This document shows, piece after piece, positions 41,916-50,468 of a stretch of 64,000 nt of DNA; the first letter of the stretch is position 1; every line of letters begins with the position of its first letter. A model generated the notes under the pieces. The model ran no database searches, had not been told where the DNA came from, and worked only from the letters and a program-made list of their open reading frames with translations. A program made the translations under genes and the position numbers. Source of the DNA: Haloarcula litorea (GTDB lineage Archaea; Halobacteriota; Halobacteria; Halobacteriales; Haloarculaceae); assembly GCF_029338195.1 (NCBI RefSeq), contig NZ_CP119779.1:2480001-2544000 (forward strand), in the 5' to 3' direction.

Positions 41916-42074
41916 GGTTGTCACTGTGAGGTTGCTCTCAGATAAACCGGATTGAGCCGAAATGGCACGTCCGTGTACCCCTACCCGGGTGCCCTTTCGG
42001 CTTTCACCCGAGCTTTCTGACCCCTTCGGTATAAGCTTTCTCTTACTGCCACCTCGCTGACGGGCCCTCCTCAG
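41916..42074. promoter_or_regulatory. mptE/otsA divergent region with a long dyad and direct repeats
   Basis: The 159-nt spacer holds an inverted repeat, CCGAAATGGCAC (41957-41968) and GTGCCCTTTCGG (41989-42000), pairing 11 of 12 positions around a 20-nt loop that includes the palindrome ACCCGGGT. AGCTTTCT occurs twice (42011-42018 and 42034-42041). GGTATAAG (about 42029-42036) is a TATA element for otsA, overlapping the second repeat. Confidence 0.55.
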
Positions 42075-43595
42075 ATGGTTACCACCCGCGACGACAGTCT
42101 GATAGCCCCACGCGTGCTATCCGTTCCCGTGACACGCTCGGCGGACGGATCGACCGGAGGGTCGCTGGTCGTCGTCTCCAACCGGGAGCCGTACAGCCAC
42201 GAGTGGGTCGGCGACGCAGTCGCGGACCCCGACGAGTCGGACACCAGGGTCACCGCCGCGACCGGCGGCCTCACGAGCGCGCTCGATCCGATCCTGCGGT
42301 CGCGGGGCGGGACCTGGGTCGCCTGGGCCAGCGGCGGGGCCGATATGGCCGTGGCGGACGACGGCGAGGTCGGGGTCCCGCCCGACGAGGAACGCTACAC
42401 GCTCCGTCGGGTCCCGCTGTCCGAGTCCGCCGTCGAGGGGTACTACGACGGCTACGCGAACCAGGTGCTCTGGCCGCTCTGTCACGAGGACACCGGCCGG
42501 ATCTGGGCGGCACCGTCGTTCTGGACGCAGTACCGCGCGGTCAACGAGCGGTTCGCAGAGGCCGTCGTCGACGTGACCGAGGCCGACCAGCGCGTGTGGT
42601 TCCAGGACTACCACCTCGCGCTGGCACCGCGGCGGGTCCGGGAGGCCCGACCCGACGCGACCCTGCACCACTTCTGGCACATCCCCTGGCCGGCCCCGGG
42701 CGTGTTCGCGCACTGCCCGCACGGTGGGGACGTCCTCGACGGCCTGTTGGCCTGTGACGCCGTCGGCTTCCACACCGCCGAGTACGCGGCGGAGTTCTGT
42801 CGCACCGCCGACGCGACGTTCCCCGACGCCACCGTCGACGTCGACTCGGGCGTCGTCCGGCGGGACGGCCACGAGACCCGCGCGGTCGCGAACCCGCTCG
42901 GCATCGAAGCCGATGGGGTCCGACGCCGTGCCGGGGCGGCCGACACCGACGCGGTCCGACGGGACGTGCTCGGCGACGCGCTCCCCGACCCCTCGATACC
43001 GCTCGTCCTCGGCGTGGAGCGGCTCGACTACACGAAGGGCATCCTCGAACGCTTCGCGGCGCTGGAACACCTCTGGGAGACCCACCCGGAGCGGCGGGGG
43101 ACGTTCACATACGTCCAGAAGGCCAGTCGCACCCGGGAGTCGATCCCCGCCTACAGCGACTACCGGGCGGCCGTCCACGACGCCGTCGACCGGCTCGCCG
43201 AGCGGTTCGGAACCGACGACTGGCGGCCGGTGGTGCTGACAGAGCGACGACTCGATCGCGACACGCTAGCCGGCCTCTACCGGGCGGCCGACGTCGCGCT
43301 CGTGACGCCCCACCGCGACGGGATGAACCTCGTCGCACACGAGTACCCCGTCGCCTGCGTCGACGGTGAGGGGGTGCTCGTCCTGAGCGAACTGGCCGGC
43401 GCGGCGACCACTCTCGACGGTGCGCTCACGGTCAATCCCCACGACGTCGAGGCGATCGCCGGGGCGATCGACCGGGCGTTGGGGCTGGACGACGACGAAC
43501 GCCGCGCGCGCCTCGACAGGCTGTGCGCCACCGTCGACGACCTCGCCGGCGACGGCTGGGTCGAGCGACAGTTCGACGCGGAAGAACGTGCTTAG
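42075..43595 (+). CDS. otsA: Alpha,alpha-trehalose-6-phosphate synthase (GT20)
   Basis: A 506-residue GT20 enzyme making trehalose 6-phosphate from a nucleotide sugar and glucose 6-phosphate. LVVVSNREPY and GGLTSALDP form the N-terminal sugar loop. VWFQDYHLALAPRRVRE has Gln where most have His in HDYHL. HIPWPAPGVF, GVERLDYTKGI and TPHRDGMNLVAHEY are the other signature blocks. No trehalose phosphatase gene is adjacent. An osmolyte or stress role is inferred. Confidence 0.92.
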   Translation: MVTTRDDSLIAPRVLSVPVTRSADGSTGGSLVVVSNREPYSHEWVGDAVADPDESDTRVTAATGGLTSALDPILRSRGGTWVAWASGGADMAVADDGEVGVPPDEERYTLRRVPLSESAVEGYYDGYANQVLWPLCHEDTGRIWAAPSFWTQYRAVNERFAEAVVDVTEADQRVWFQDYHLALAPRRVREARPDATLHHFWHIPWPAPGVFAHCPHGGDVLDGLLACDAVGFHTAEYAAEFCRTADATFPDATVDVDSGVVRRDGHETRAVANPLGIEADGVRRRAGAADTDAVRRDVLGDALPDPSIPLVLGVERLDYTKGILERFAALEHLWETHPERRGTFTYVQKASRTRESIPAYSDYRAAVHDAVDRLAERFGTDDWRPVVLTERRLDRDTLAGLYRAADVALVTPHRDGMNLVAHEYPVACVDGEGVLVLSELAGAATTLDGALTVNPHDVEAIAGAIDRALGLDDDERRARLDRLCATVDDLAGDGWVERQFDAEERA

Positions 43596-43678
43596 CGGGC
43601 TTTACCCTCCCCCTACGTACCTGTCGGACGGCGAACTAACATCCGGTATTAATTGCCGATAGCACCTCACTCAGCCCT

Positions 43679-44251
43679 ATGAGTACCACACAGACGCTCC
43701 AGACGGAGATCCTCGGACAGAACGTCAGGTTCGACTACTCGGAGACCTGGGTCGGCTACTCGCTGTTCCTGCTGCGGGTCGTGATGGGCTGGACGCTGTT
43801 CCAGGGCGGGGTCACGAAGCTCATCACCTACTTCGACGCCAACCCGGAGAACGACTGGACCGCGGCCGGGTTCCTGCTGAACGGCATCCCCGAGGGCAAC
43901 CCGTTCACCGGGCTGTTCGCGGCGATGGCCGGGAACCCGGTCGTCGACTGGCTGAACATCCTCGGCCTGACCCTCGCCGGGCTCGCGATGCTGATCGGTG
44001 CGTTCGTCCGGCTGGCCGCACTCGGCGGCGCTCTGATGATGCTCCTCTACTGGATGGCCTCGCTGACCGGCGGCCTGATGGCGGGGCTTCCGGTCGCCCA
44101 CGGCTGGGTCGTGGACGATCACATCGTCTACGCCGTACTGCTGTTCGGCCTCGGCGCGTTCGGTGCGGGTCGCATCCTCGGACTCGACAGCTACATCGAG
44201 GACCGCTCGGTCGTCGAGAACAACCGCTGGCTCCGCCTGTTGCTGGGCTAG
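43679..44251 (+). CDS. DoxX/DoxD family membrane protein
   Basis: A 190-residue protein with four spans (about 25-45, 85-110, 115-135 and 145-165) and the DoxX-type opening LFLLRVVMGWTLFQGGVTKL. DoxD members form the small subunit of thiosulfate:quinone oxidoreductase, but DoxX proteins are diverse and no partner DoxA is nearby, so thiosulfate oxidation is not assumed. A TATA box GGTATTAATT (about 43645-43654) lies about 27-30 nt before ATG 43679. Confidence 0.85.
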   Translation: MSTTQTLQTEILGQNVRFDYSETWVGYSLFLLRVVMGWTLFQGGVTKLITYFDANPENDWTAAGFLLNGIPEGNPFTGLFAAMAGNPVVDWLNILGLTLAGLAMLIGAFVRLAALGGALMMLLYWMASLTGGLMAGLPVAHGWVVDDHIVYAVLLFGLGAFGAGRILGLDSYIEDRSVVENNRWLRLLLG

Positions 44252-44299
44252 GCGGCCCACACCGCGCTCTTTTAGTCCGGCAGTCGACTACGCCGGCGT

Positions 44300-44824
44300 A
44301 TGGGCAAGGTCAACATCGGGCTGCGGGGCTGGCGGTTCGACGAGGACGTACTGGACGAGGACGGGCGGATCCGGCCGCTGGCCAATATGGAACCGGACAC
44401 CCGACAGCGCCTCCTCGTGCTGGCGAACCGGGTCGTCGATCCCTGTGACGCCTGCTGGCTGATCCACGGCGAGGACGACATCGAGCAGTGCAACGTCGCC
44501 GAGGTCATCTACGGCGAGCCACGCGGCGAGGTCGTCCTCTGTCCGGAGCACGAACCGGACTTCCTCTACTGGTTCCGCGAGGCCGGCGGCGACGACTACG
44601 CCGGCGACCTCGAACTCCAGGAGGCGTTCGCCGAGTGGTTCGCCGACGGCAACCGCGCGCCCGACGGCTACGGCGGTCTGGACCACGTCGAGGAGGACCC
44701 GACGGCGCTGCCCGAGGCCCCGGACCGCTCGGACGCCATCCCCGGGCTGGAGGAGGAGGTCGACCAGCTCGACGAGGAGGACCTCGACGCCGTCGACCTG
44801 AACCTCGACGACCTCGACGTATGA
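44300..44824 (+). CDS. Haloarchaeal hypothetical protein with a Cys4-His metal site
   Basis: A 174-residue acidic protein. C49, C52, C64, C81 and H84 (PCDAC, EQC, LCPEH) form a likely zinc site in the N-terminal half. The C-terminal about 50 residues are very acidic, ending in repeated aspartate/leucine (DLNLDDLDV). No known domain is recognised. It overlaps the trmJ start (ATGA) and so is co-translated with an RNA methyltransferase, which hints at an RNA-related role. Confidence 0.75.
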   Translation: MGKVNIGLRGWRFDEDVLDEDGRIRPLANMEPDTRQRLLVLANRVVDPCDACWLIHGEDDIEQCNVAEVIYGEPRGEVVLCPEHEPDFLYWFREAGGDDYAGDLELQEAFAEWFADGNRAPDGYGGLDHVEEDPTALPEAPDRSDAIPGLEEEVDQLDEEDLDAVDLNLDDLDV

Positions 44825-45552
44825 TCTCGGTCGCCGTCGTCGACGCCGAGACCCCGGGCAACGTCGGCACCATCGCCCGGTCGATGAAGAACTTCGGCCT
44901 CTCGGAGCTGCTGCTCGTCGACCCGCCGGAACTCGACCCCGACGGGGAGGCCTACGGCTTCGCCGGGCAGGCCCGCGAGGACGTCCTCCCGAACGCCCGC
45001 GAGGTGAGCTTCGACCACCTCGCCGAGAGCTACTACACCGTCGCCTGCACGGCGACCACCAACGAGGACGCCTCCAGCCACGTCCGGTACCCGGCGAAGA
45101 CGCCCGCCGAACTGGCCGACTCGCTCGCCGGCGTCGAGGCAGACGTCTGTGTCGTCTTCGGCCGCGAGCGGGTCGGCCTGACCAACGACGAACTCGCCCG
45201 GCTGGACGAGGTCTGTTCCATCCCGGCGAACGCGGACTACCCCGTCCTGAACCTCGGGCAGGCCGCGACGATCGTCCTGTACGAGCTGCGCGACCTGACC
45301 GTCGAGCGCGACCAGCACCCTGCGGACCTCCACGAGCGCGCCGACGAGCGCGCCGTCGAGGGGCTCCACGAGGAGTTCGGGAGCTTCCTGACCGCCATCG
45401 GCCACCCCGAGGAGAAGCGGCCGAAGGCCCGTCGGATGTTCCGTCGCCTGCTCGGACGCGCCCACCCGACCGGCCGCGAGACCCGGACGATGCGGGGGCT
45501 GTTCCGGCGGGCGCGCCAGCGCGTCGAGCGTATCGAGGACGGCGAGAACTGA
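44821..45552 (+). CDS. trmJ: SPOUT-family tRNA 2'-O-methyltransferase TrmJ
   Basis: A 243-residue SpoU-class methyltransferase. [20 protein letters not shown] is motif 1 (N and R of NxGxxAR), [15 protein letters not shown] motif 2, and [23 protein letters not shown] motif 3 forming the trefoil-knot SAM site. The C-terminal helical extension matches TrmJ, which methylates the ribose of position 32 in tRNA. It is coupled to the upstream Cys4-His protein. Confidence 0.93.
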   Translation: MISVAVVDAETPGNVGTIARSMKNFGLSELLLVDPPELDPDGEAYGFAGQAREDVLPNAREVSFDHLAESYYTVACTATTNEDASSHVRYPAKTPAELADSLAGVEADVCVVFGRERVGLTNDELARLDEVCSIPANADYPVLNLGQAATIVLYELRDLTVERDQHPADLHERADERAVEGLHEEFGSFLTAIGHPEEKRPKARRMFRRLLGRAHPTGRETRTMRGLFRRARQRVERIEDGEN

Positions 45553-45566
45553 CCGCCGGGACCGGT

Positions 45567-47444
45567 TCAGGCCCGCTGCTGGATCTCCTCGCGGAGTACC
45601 TCGCTGACCGTGTCGCCGTCCGCCTTCCCGCGGAGCGCGCCCATACACTCGCCCATCAGGGCCGAGAACGCGCCCATCCCCTGCTCCCGGACCTGGTCGG
45701 CGTTGCGCTCGACCACCTCGACGACGGCCTCGCGGACCTCGGACTCGTCGACGCCGCCGAGGTCCTCCCGCTCGACGGCCGCCTCGGCCGACAGCGAGGG
45801 GTCCTCGGCCAGCGCCGTCAGCAGGTCCTCGATCCCCTCCCGGGGCACGTCGCCGCCGTCGACGAGCAGGACGCTCTCGCGGAGGTGCGTGTCGGTCAAG
45901 TTCTCGACCGGCACGCCCTCGCGGCGCAGTTCCGTCAGCGTCGACTCCAGCGTGCCCGCGACCAGCGTCGGGTCGGCACCGTCGTCCTCGACCAGCGTCT
46001 CGAACAGCGGCCACCGCTGGCCGTAGGCCACCTGCTCGGCCAGGCCCGCGTCGAGTCCGTACTCGCCCTCGTAGCGGGCGACCTTCTCGGTCAGCAGCTC
46101 CGGCGTCTCGACCTCCGTCACGTCCGGCTCGACCGGGGGGACGTCCGTCTCGGGGTACATCCGGGCGGCACCGGGCAGCGGCCGGAGGTAGCGGGAGGTG
46201 CCGTCCTCGTTGGCGTCGCGGGTCTCCTCGGGGACGCCGTCGAGGGCCGTCTCCGCGCGCTCGGCGACCGCCTCGATGGCGCGCTCTGCGGTCTCGGGGT
46301 CGTCGGCGACGATGGCGACGGCGTCGTCGTCGCCGGCTCCGACGGCCTCTCGCAGCGCCGCCACCTCCTCGGCGGTGACGCCGTAGGCCGGCAGCTCGTC
46401 CGTGTGGAAGATGCCGCCCGCGCCGTGGCGCTTGGCGTGGTCGGACAGCTCGGTCCCGAGCCGGCGGTCGGGCTGGATCTCCCGGCCGACGAGGCCGTCG
46501 AAGCCCGACAGCAGGACGGCCCGGACCTCGCCGCCGCCGTCGAGCGCGCCCCGGACGACGCCGGAGTCGGTGTCGGCGAACACCTCCGTCACGTCCCGTG
46601 GCTCGCCGACGTCGGCGTCCCGTTCGGCGAGTTCGTCGGCGATGTCCAGCAGCTCGACCTGCCGGCGGACCTCGTTGCGGACGATGTCGTCGATGTCGTC
46701 GAGGCTCTGGACCCCCTTCAGCTCGATACGCGCGCCGTCGGCGATCGAGACGTTGACGTCCTGCCGGATGGTGCCCAGCCCGCGCTTGACCTTCCCGGTC
46801 GAGCGCAGCAACATCCCGATGCGCTCGGCGGCCTCGCGGGCCTGTTCGGGCGAGCGGATGTCCGGGCGCGTCCCGATCTCGACCAGCGGGATGCCCAGCC
46901 GGTCCAGCGAGAACCGCACGCCGTCGTCGGTCTCTGCGACCCGCTGGCAGGACTCCTCCTCCAACAGCATGTCCTCGACGCCGACCGGCCCCTCGCTGGT
47001 CTCGATCTCGCCGTCGCCGGCGACCAGCATCGACCGCTGGAACCCCGTGGTGTTGGAGCCGTCGACGACGATCTTCCGCATCACGTTCACCTGGTCGACG
47101 ACGCTCGTGTCGAGGAGCTGGGCGATCTCCAGGGCCGTCTCCATCGCCTCGCGGTCGACGCGGTGGGGCGGCTCGTCGTCCTCCTCGACGAGGCAGGTGG
47201 TGTCGTAGGCGAGGTACTCGAACTCGCGGTCGACGACGCTCTCCTCGAGGGCGGCCTCGTCGATCTCGCCGAGTTCGCTCTTGGTCGGGTGGAGGTAGCG
47301 GGTGAACGTCCGGGTCGACGCCTCGGGCTCGCGCAGCGCCGTCGGACAGTCACAGAACAGCTTGGTCTCGGTGTCCAGCTGCTGGTGGATCTCCAGCCCG
47401 GCCACGAGTCCCAGGTCGTCGTAGTCGAAGTCGGCGGCGGTCAT
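45567..47444 (-). CDS. gatE: Glutamyl-tRNA(Gln) amidotransferase subunit E
   Basis: A 625-residue GatE, the archaeal-specific tRNA-binding kinase subunit that works with GatD to convert Glu-tRNA(Gln) to Gln-tRNA(Gln). The GatB-like cradle opens with GLVAGLEIHQQLDTETKLFCDCPT. The AspRS-like insertion spans about 265-400 (IFHTDELPAYGVTAEEV), and the YqeY-like tail domain ends in GKADGDTVSEVLREEIQQ. ATG 47444 was chosen over ATG 47471. A T-run (47470-47476 on this strand) about 27 nt upstream may be its TATA-like element. GatD is not in the window. Confidence 0.96.
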   Translation of the reverse strand: MTAADFDYDDLGLVAGLEIHQQLDTETKLFCDCPTALREPEASTRTFTRYLHPTKSELGEIDEAALEESVVDREFEYLAYDTTCLVEEDDEPPHRVDREAMETALEIAQLLDTSVVDQVNVMRKIVVDGSNTTGFQRSMLVAGDGEIETSEGPVGVEDMLLEEESCQRVAETDDGVRFSLDRLGIPLVEIGTRPDIRSPEQAREAAERIGMLLRSTGKVKRGLGTIRQDVNVSIADGARIELKGVQSLDDIDDIVRNEVRRQVELLDIADELAERDADVGEPRDVTEVFADTDSGVVRGALDGGGEVRAVLLSGFDGLVGREIQPDRRLGTELSDHAKRHGAGGIFHTDELPAYGVTAEEVAALREAVGAGDDDAVAIVADDPETAERAIEAVAERAETALDGVPEETRDANEDGTSRYLRPLPGAARMYPETDVPPVEPDVTEVETPELLTEKVARYEGEYGLDAGLAEQVAYGQRWPLFETLVEDDGADPTLVAGTLESTLTELRREGVPVENLTDTHLRESVLLVDGGDVPREGIEDLLTALAEDPSLSAEAAVEREDLGGVDESEVREAVVEVVERNADQVREQGMGAFSALMGECMGALRGKADGDTVSEVLREEIQQRA

Positions 47445-47465
47445 TACCGGCGACTCCGTGACCGT

Positions 47466-47506
47466 GGGCAAAAAAACGCACCCTTCCGCCCCTCGGGCTT
47501 TTGCCC
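47466..47506. promoter_or_regulatory. Compact divergent promoter gatE / lipoprotein gene
   Basis: GGGCAAAA (47466-47473) and TTTTGCCC (47499-47506) are perfect 8-bp inverted repeats. Each is about 25-28 nt from the start codon of the gene it faces (gatE at 47444; GTG at 47527), so the two arms may be the two BRE/TATA elements of back-to-back leaderless promoters. Confidence 0.5.
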
Positions 47507-47526
47507 CTCGCGCCCCTCGTCACCGT

Positions 47527-48339
47527 GTGCGACGTCGCCTCGTCGTCCTCGTGGCGCTGCTGGCGACCACCGCCGGGTGTGCCGGTCTCCCCTCGCTCGG
47601 GGACGGCGACACCGGCTCCGACACCGTCACTCCGGCACCGATCCCCGAGGTGACGACCACCGAGCGGCAGCTCGATCCGCCGCCGGGGCTCGCCCCGGAC
47701 GGCATCGAGCACGCGGGGACGCTGGCGTTCACTCACCGGCGGCTCCTCCAGCAGCAGTCCTACACCTTCCACGAACAGTTCCGTCGCACCGTCGAGACCG
47801 GCGACGGCGGCTACACCGTGGTCCGCAACGAGACGACGACGGTGGTCGACGCCGGCCGCTACCGCCACCGACTCGAACGCGTCCGCCACCGTCCGAACGG
47901 CACGCGGACGACCTACGCCGCGGAGGCGTTCGCGGGCGGCGGTCGGTGGTACGACCGCAGCGACCCCGGCGACGGCCCCGCCAGCTACGACAGCGGCGAG
48001 CTCGTCGCCGAGACCGACCAGTTCGCCGCCGAGTCGGAGTTCTACCTCGACAGGTACGTCACCGTGACCGAGAGCCGCGTCGAGCTCGTCCGCTGGCGCG
48101 GCCGGCCGTTCTACCGGGTCACCGGCTGGAACGGGACGACGCCGCTGGGCCAGCGGGCCGACCGCTACCGTGTCGCACTGATCGTCGACCGGCGCGGGCT
48201 CGTCCACCGGTTCGACGTCTCCTACCGGACCGAGACCGAACGACTGAGCTACAGTTTCCGGTACGAGCGCCTCGGCGAGACACGCGTCGTCGCGCCGGAC
48301 TGGGTCGAGGAGCGGCGGACGGACCGCACCGCAGGATGA
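47527..48339 (+). CDS. Predicted lipoprotein
   Basis: A 270-residue secreted protein. A short basic N-terminus, a hydrophobic core and the lipobox TTAGC (Cys about residue 18) indicate lipid anchoring. The Thr/Pro-rich linker is followed by a beta-rich domain (YTFHEQFRRTVETGDGGYTVVRNETTTVVDAGRYRHRLERV), resembling LolA/LppX-like beta folds common in haloarchaeal lipoproteins. The start is taken at GTG 47527 from the promoter spacing; an upstream ATG at 47458 would overlap the gatE promoter. Function is unknown. Confidence 0.8.
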   Translation: MRRRLVVLVALLATTAGCAGLPSLGDGDTGSDTVTPAPIPEVTTTERQLDPPPGLAPDGIEHAGTLAFTHRRLLQQQSYTFHEQFRRTVETGDGGYTVVRNETTTVVDAGRYRHRLERVRHRPNGTRTTYAAEAFAGGGRWYDRSDPGDGPASYDSGELVAETDQFAAESEFYLDRYVTVTESRVELVRWRGRPFYRVTGWNGTTPLGQRADRYRVALIVDRRGLVHRFDVSYRTETERLSYSFRYERLGETRVVAPDWVEERRTDRTAG

Positions 48340-48427
48340 GGATAGCTCCGTTCGCGCCCCCGCCGCTCACGGCTCGCTTCGCTCGCCGCTGCGCTTTTCG
48401 GAGAGACCGCACTCCGTTCGGTTCCCC

Positions 48428-49834
48428 CTACTCCTCGCCGAGGATCCCGCGCTCGGTCATCTTCGCGGGGTCGAGCACCTCGTCGACCTCGTCCTCGTCG
48501 AGGTATCCCTCTTCGAGGACGACCTCCCGGATGGTCTTGCCCTCGTCGAGGGCCTTCTTCGCGACCTTGCTGGCCTTGTCGTAGCCGATGGCCGGGTTCA
48601 GTGCCGTCGCCAGCGCCATGCTCTGCTGGACGCGCTCTTCGCAGTGCTCCGCGTCGGCCTCCAGCTTGGCGACGAACTTCTCGGCGAACACCTCGCTGCC
48701 GTTGGCGATCAGCCGCGCCGACTGGAGGAAGTTCGAGGCCAGAACGGGCTTGTAGAGGTTCAGGTCGATCTGTCCCTCGGCGGCACCGGCCGAGACGGCG
48801 GCGTCGTTGCCGACGACCTGCTTGTGGACCTGATTGACGGCCTCGGCGACGACCGGGTTGATCTTCCCGGGCATGATCGAGGAGCCGGGCTGGTTCTCCG
48901 GCTGGTCGATCTCGCCGAGCCCGTTGCGCGGGCCGGAGGCCAGCAGCCGGAGGTCGTTGGCGATCTTGTTCAGCGAGCCGGCGACCGTCCGCAGCGCGCC
49001 GTGGGCCTCCGACATCGCGTCGTGGGCGGCCTGGGCCTCGAAGTGGTTGTCGGCCTCGCGGAAGTCGACGCCGGTCTCCTCGCTGATGTACTCTGCGGCC
49101 TTCTCGGGGAACTCCGGGTGGGTGTTCAGCCCCGTCCCGACGGCGGTACCGCCCAGCGCGAGCTCCGAGAGGTGCTCCCGCGTGCCGCGCACGCGGTCGA
49201 GGCCCTTCTCGACCTGCGTCCGGTAGCCCGAGAACTCCTGGCCGAGCGTGATCGGCGTCGCGTCCTGGAGGTGGGTCCGTCCGGTCTTGACGACGTTCTC
49301 GAACTCGTCTTCCTTGGCCGCCAGCGCGTCGCGCAGCGACTCCAGCGCCGGGACGACGTCCTTCCGGACGGCCTCCAGCGACGCGACGTGCATCGCCGTC
49401 GGGATCACGTCGTTCGAGGACTGACCGAAGTTGACGTGGTCGTTGGGGTGGATCTCGCGTGTCCCGACCTCGCCGCCGTAGAGCTCGGTTGCGCGGTTCG
49501 AGATGACCTCGTTGGCGTTCATGTTCGAGGAGGTCCCCGACCCCGTCTGGAACACGTCGACGGGGAACTGATCGTCGTGGTCGCCCGCGATGACCTCGTC
49601 GGCGGCCTCGACGATACAGTCGGCCTTGTCCTCGGGGATCGTCCCGAGGTCGCGGTTGGCCTGTGCGGCCGCCTTCTTGACGACGCCGAGCGCGCGCACG
49701 AACCGGCGGCCGAACGTCACCTGACTGATGGGGAAGTTCTCGATCGCCCGCTGGGTCTGAGCCCCCCAGTACGCGTCGGCGGGCACCTGCATCTCCCCGA
49801 GGCTGTCCTGTTCGGTCCTGAACTCGTCGCTCAT
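48428..49834 (-). CDS. fumC: Class II fumarate hydratase
   Basis: A 468-residue fumarase of the aspartase/fumarase superfamily, interconverting fumarate and malate in the citric acid cycle. GSSIMPGKINPV is the catalytic flexible-loop signature, TGRTHLQDATPITLGQEF the second conserved block, and QTGSGTSSNMNANEVI the first. All three are intact. ATG 49834 was chosen over ATG 49882, whose extra residues are Trp/Arg/Pro-rich. Confidence 0.97.
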   Translation of the reverse strand: MSDEFRTEQDSLGEMQVPADAYWGAQTQRAIENFPISQVTFGRRFVRALGVVKKAAAQANRDLGTIPEDKADCIVEAADEVIAGDHDDQFPVDVFQTGSGTSSNMNANEVISNRATELYGGEVGTREIHPNDHVNFGQSSNDVIPTAMHVASLEAVRKDVVPALESLRDALAAKEDEFENVVKTGRTHLQDATPITLGQEFSGYRTQVEKGLDRVRGTREHLSELALGGTAVGTGLNTHPEFPEKAAEYISEETGVDFREADNHFEAQAAHDAMSEAHGALRTVAGSLNKIANDLRLLASGPRNGLGEIDQPENQPGSSIMPGKINPVVAEAVNQVHKQVVGNDAAVSAGAAEGQIDLNLYKPVLASNFLQSARLIANGSEVFAEKFVAKLEADAEHCEERVQQSMALATALNPAIGYDKASKVAKKALDEGKTIREVVLEEGYLDEDEVDEVLDPAKMTERGILGEE

Positions 49835-50468
49835 ACGTGGTGGCGTCCGGTCGGTCGGCGGTAAAAGCCACCGATACCACACCCGCGTCGCCTGTTGAGT
49901 TGGGAAAACTTTGAGATAGTACTACAACACTAATTTCCACACCTCCAGTCGAAACAGGGGTTGTGTCTCCGGTCCGGTTTCCGGCACAACCGCCGCGTCC
50001 GAGGAACGACCGGGTCAGAGATGAATCCCACGAAGGATATTCGACTGAGATCTGCTTTCGAGGGCCGAGAGAGCCAAACCTCTTGGTGTGTTGGTGGGTG
50101 CCACGATCCGCTTCGCTTCAGTAATGATCTTTGCTCATATAGAGCTGAAACGGCCCAATACGGCCGTCTCAGTAGCTCTGTGTTATGCATAAATATTCGG
50201 AAGCATTAAGTGTCGGGTCTATCCAGTTAGGATGAGTTCGACTCCGCGGTGACAGCTATGACTGACGACCCCAATCGACACCTGTCACGAACCGGGACTG
50301 TCCGTGGACGGGCAGGGGCAGGTGACGCCACCGACGGCCGTGGTGGACGGCCGCGTCGTTCCGGTGGCGGCCCGGTGGGTGGCATCGCGACTCCGGAGGT
50401 CCGGGCGGCGGGCACTCGATCGGGTCGTGCTGTCGAGGAACTCACGTCCGCGTACGACTGACACAACT
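49835..50468. other. AT-rich, structured intergenic region upstream of the sugar ABC operon
   Basis: This gap of about 630 nt has lower G+C than its surroundings across about 49895-50250. It contains GGTTGTG/CACAACC (49959-49965 and 49985-49991), a long hairpin at 50141-50179, and TATA-like GCATAAATATT (50187-50197) and GCATTAAG (50203-50210). Two overlapping antisense ORFs (82 and 86 codons, 49930-50209) and a 67-70-codon Arg/Gly-rich ORF ending at 50461 are open, but none looks like a haloarchaeal protein. A binding-protein gene would be expected here and is missing. Confidence 0.55.
50141..50179. repeat. Extended imperfect hairpin
   Basis: AGAGCT (50141-50146) pairs with AGCTCT (50174-50179). 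The inner arm GAAACGGC (50147-50154) pairs 7 of 8 with GCCGTCTC (50163-50170), with a 3-nt bulge (50171-50173) and an 8-nt loop. It lies just before the TATA-like elements of the ABC operon and could be a structured RNA, an operator or the end of a mobile remnant. Confidence 0.55.

Noticed and set aside
43679-44251. Thiosulfate:quinone oxidoreductase
   Set aside because: Only a DoxX/DoxD-type protein is present; no DoxA partner is adjacent and the DoxX family is broad.
45885-48584. An 899-codon + strand frame across gatE and the lipoprotein gene
   Set aside because: It spans two well-supported genes and their divergent promoter; its product is repetitive Gly/Asp/Arg-rich sequence.
49930-50209. 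Overlapping ORFs of 86 (-) and 82 (+) codons in the AT-rich spacer
   Set aside because: Basic, Cys/Arg/Trp-containing products unlike the acidic proteome, with no promoter at the right distance; described as a possible noncoding or repeat element instead.
50249-50461. A 70-codon ORF just before the MalF-type permease
   Set aside because: Arg/Gly-rich with no hydrophobic or binding-protein features; kept only as a note in the intergenic entry.
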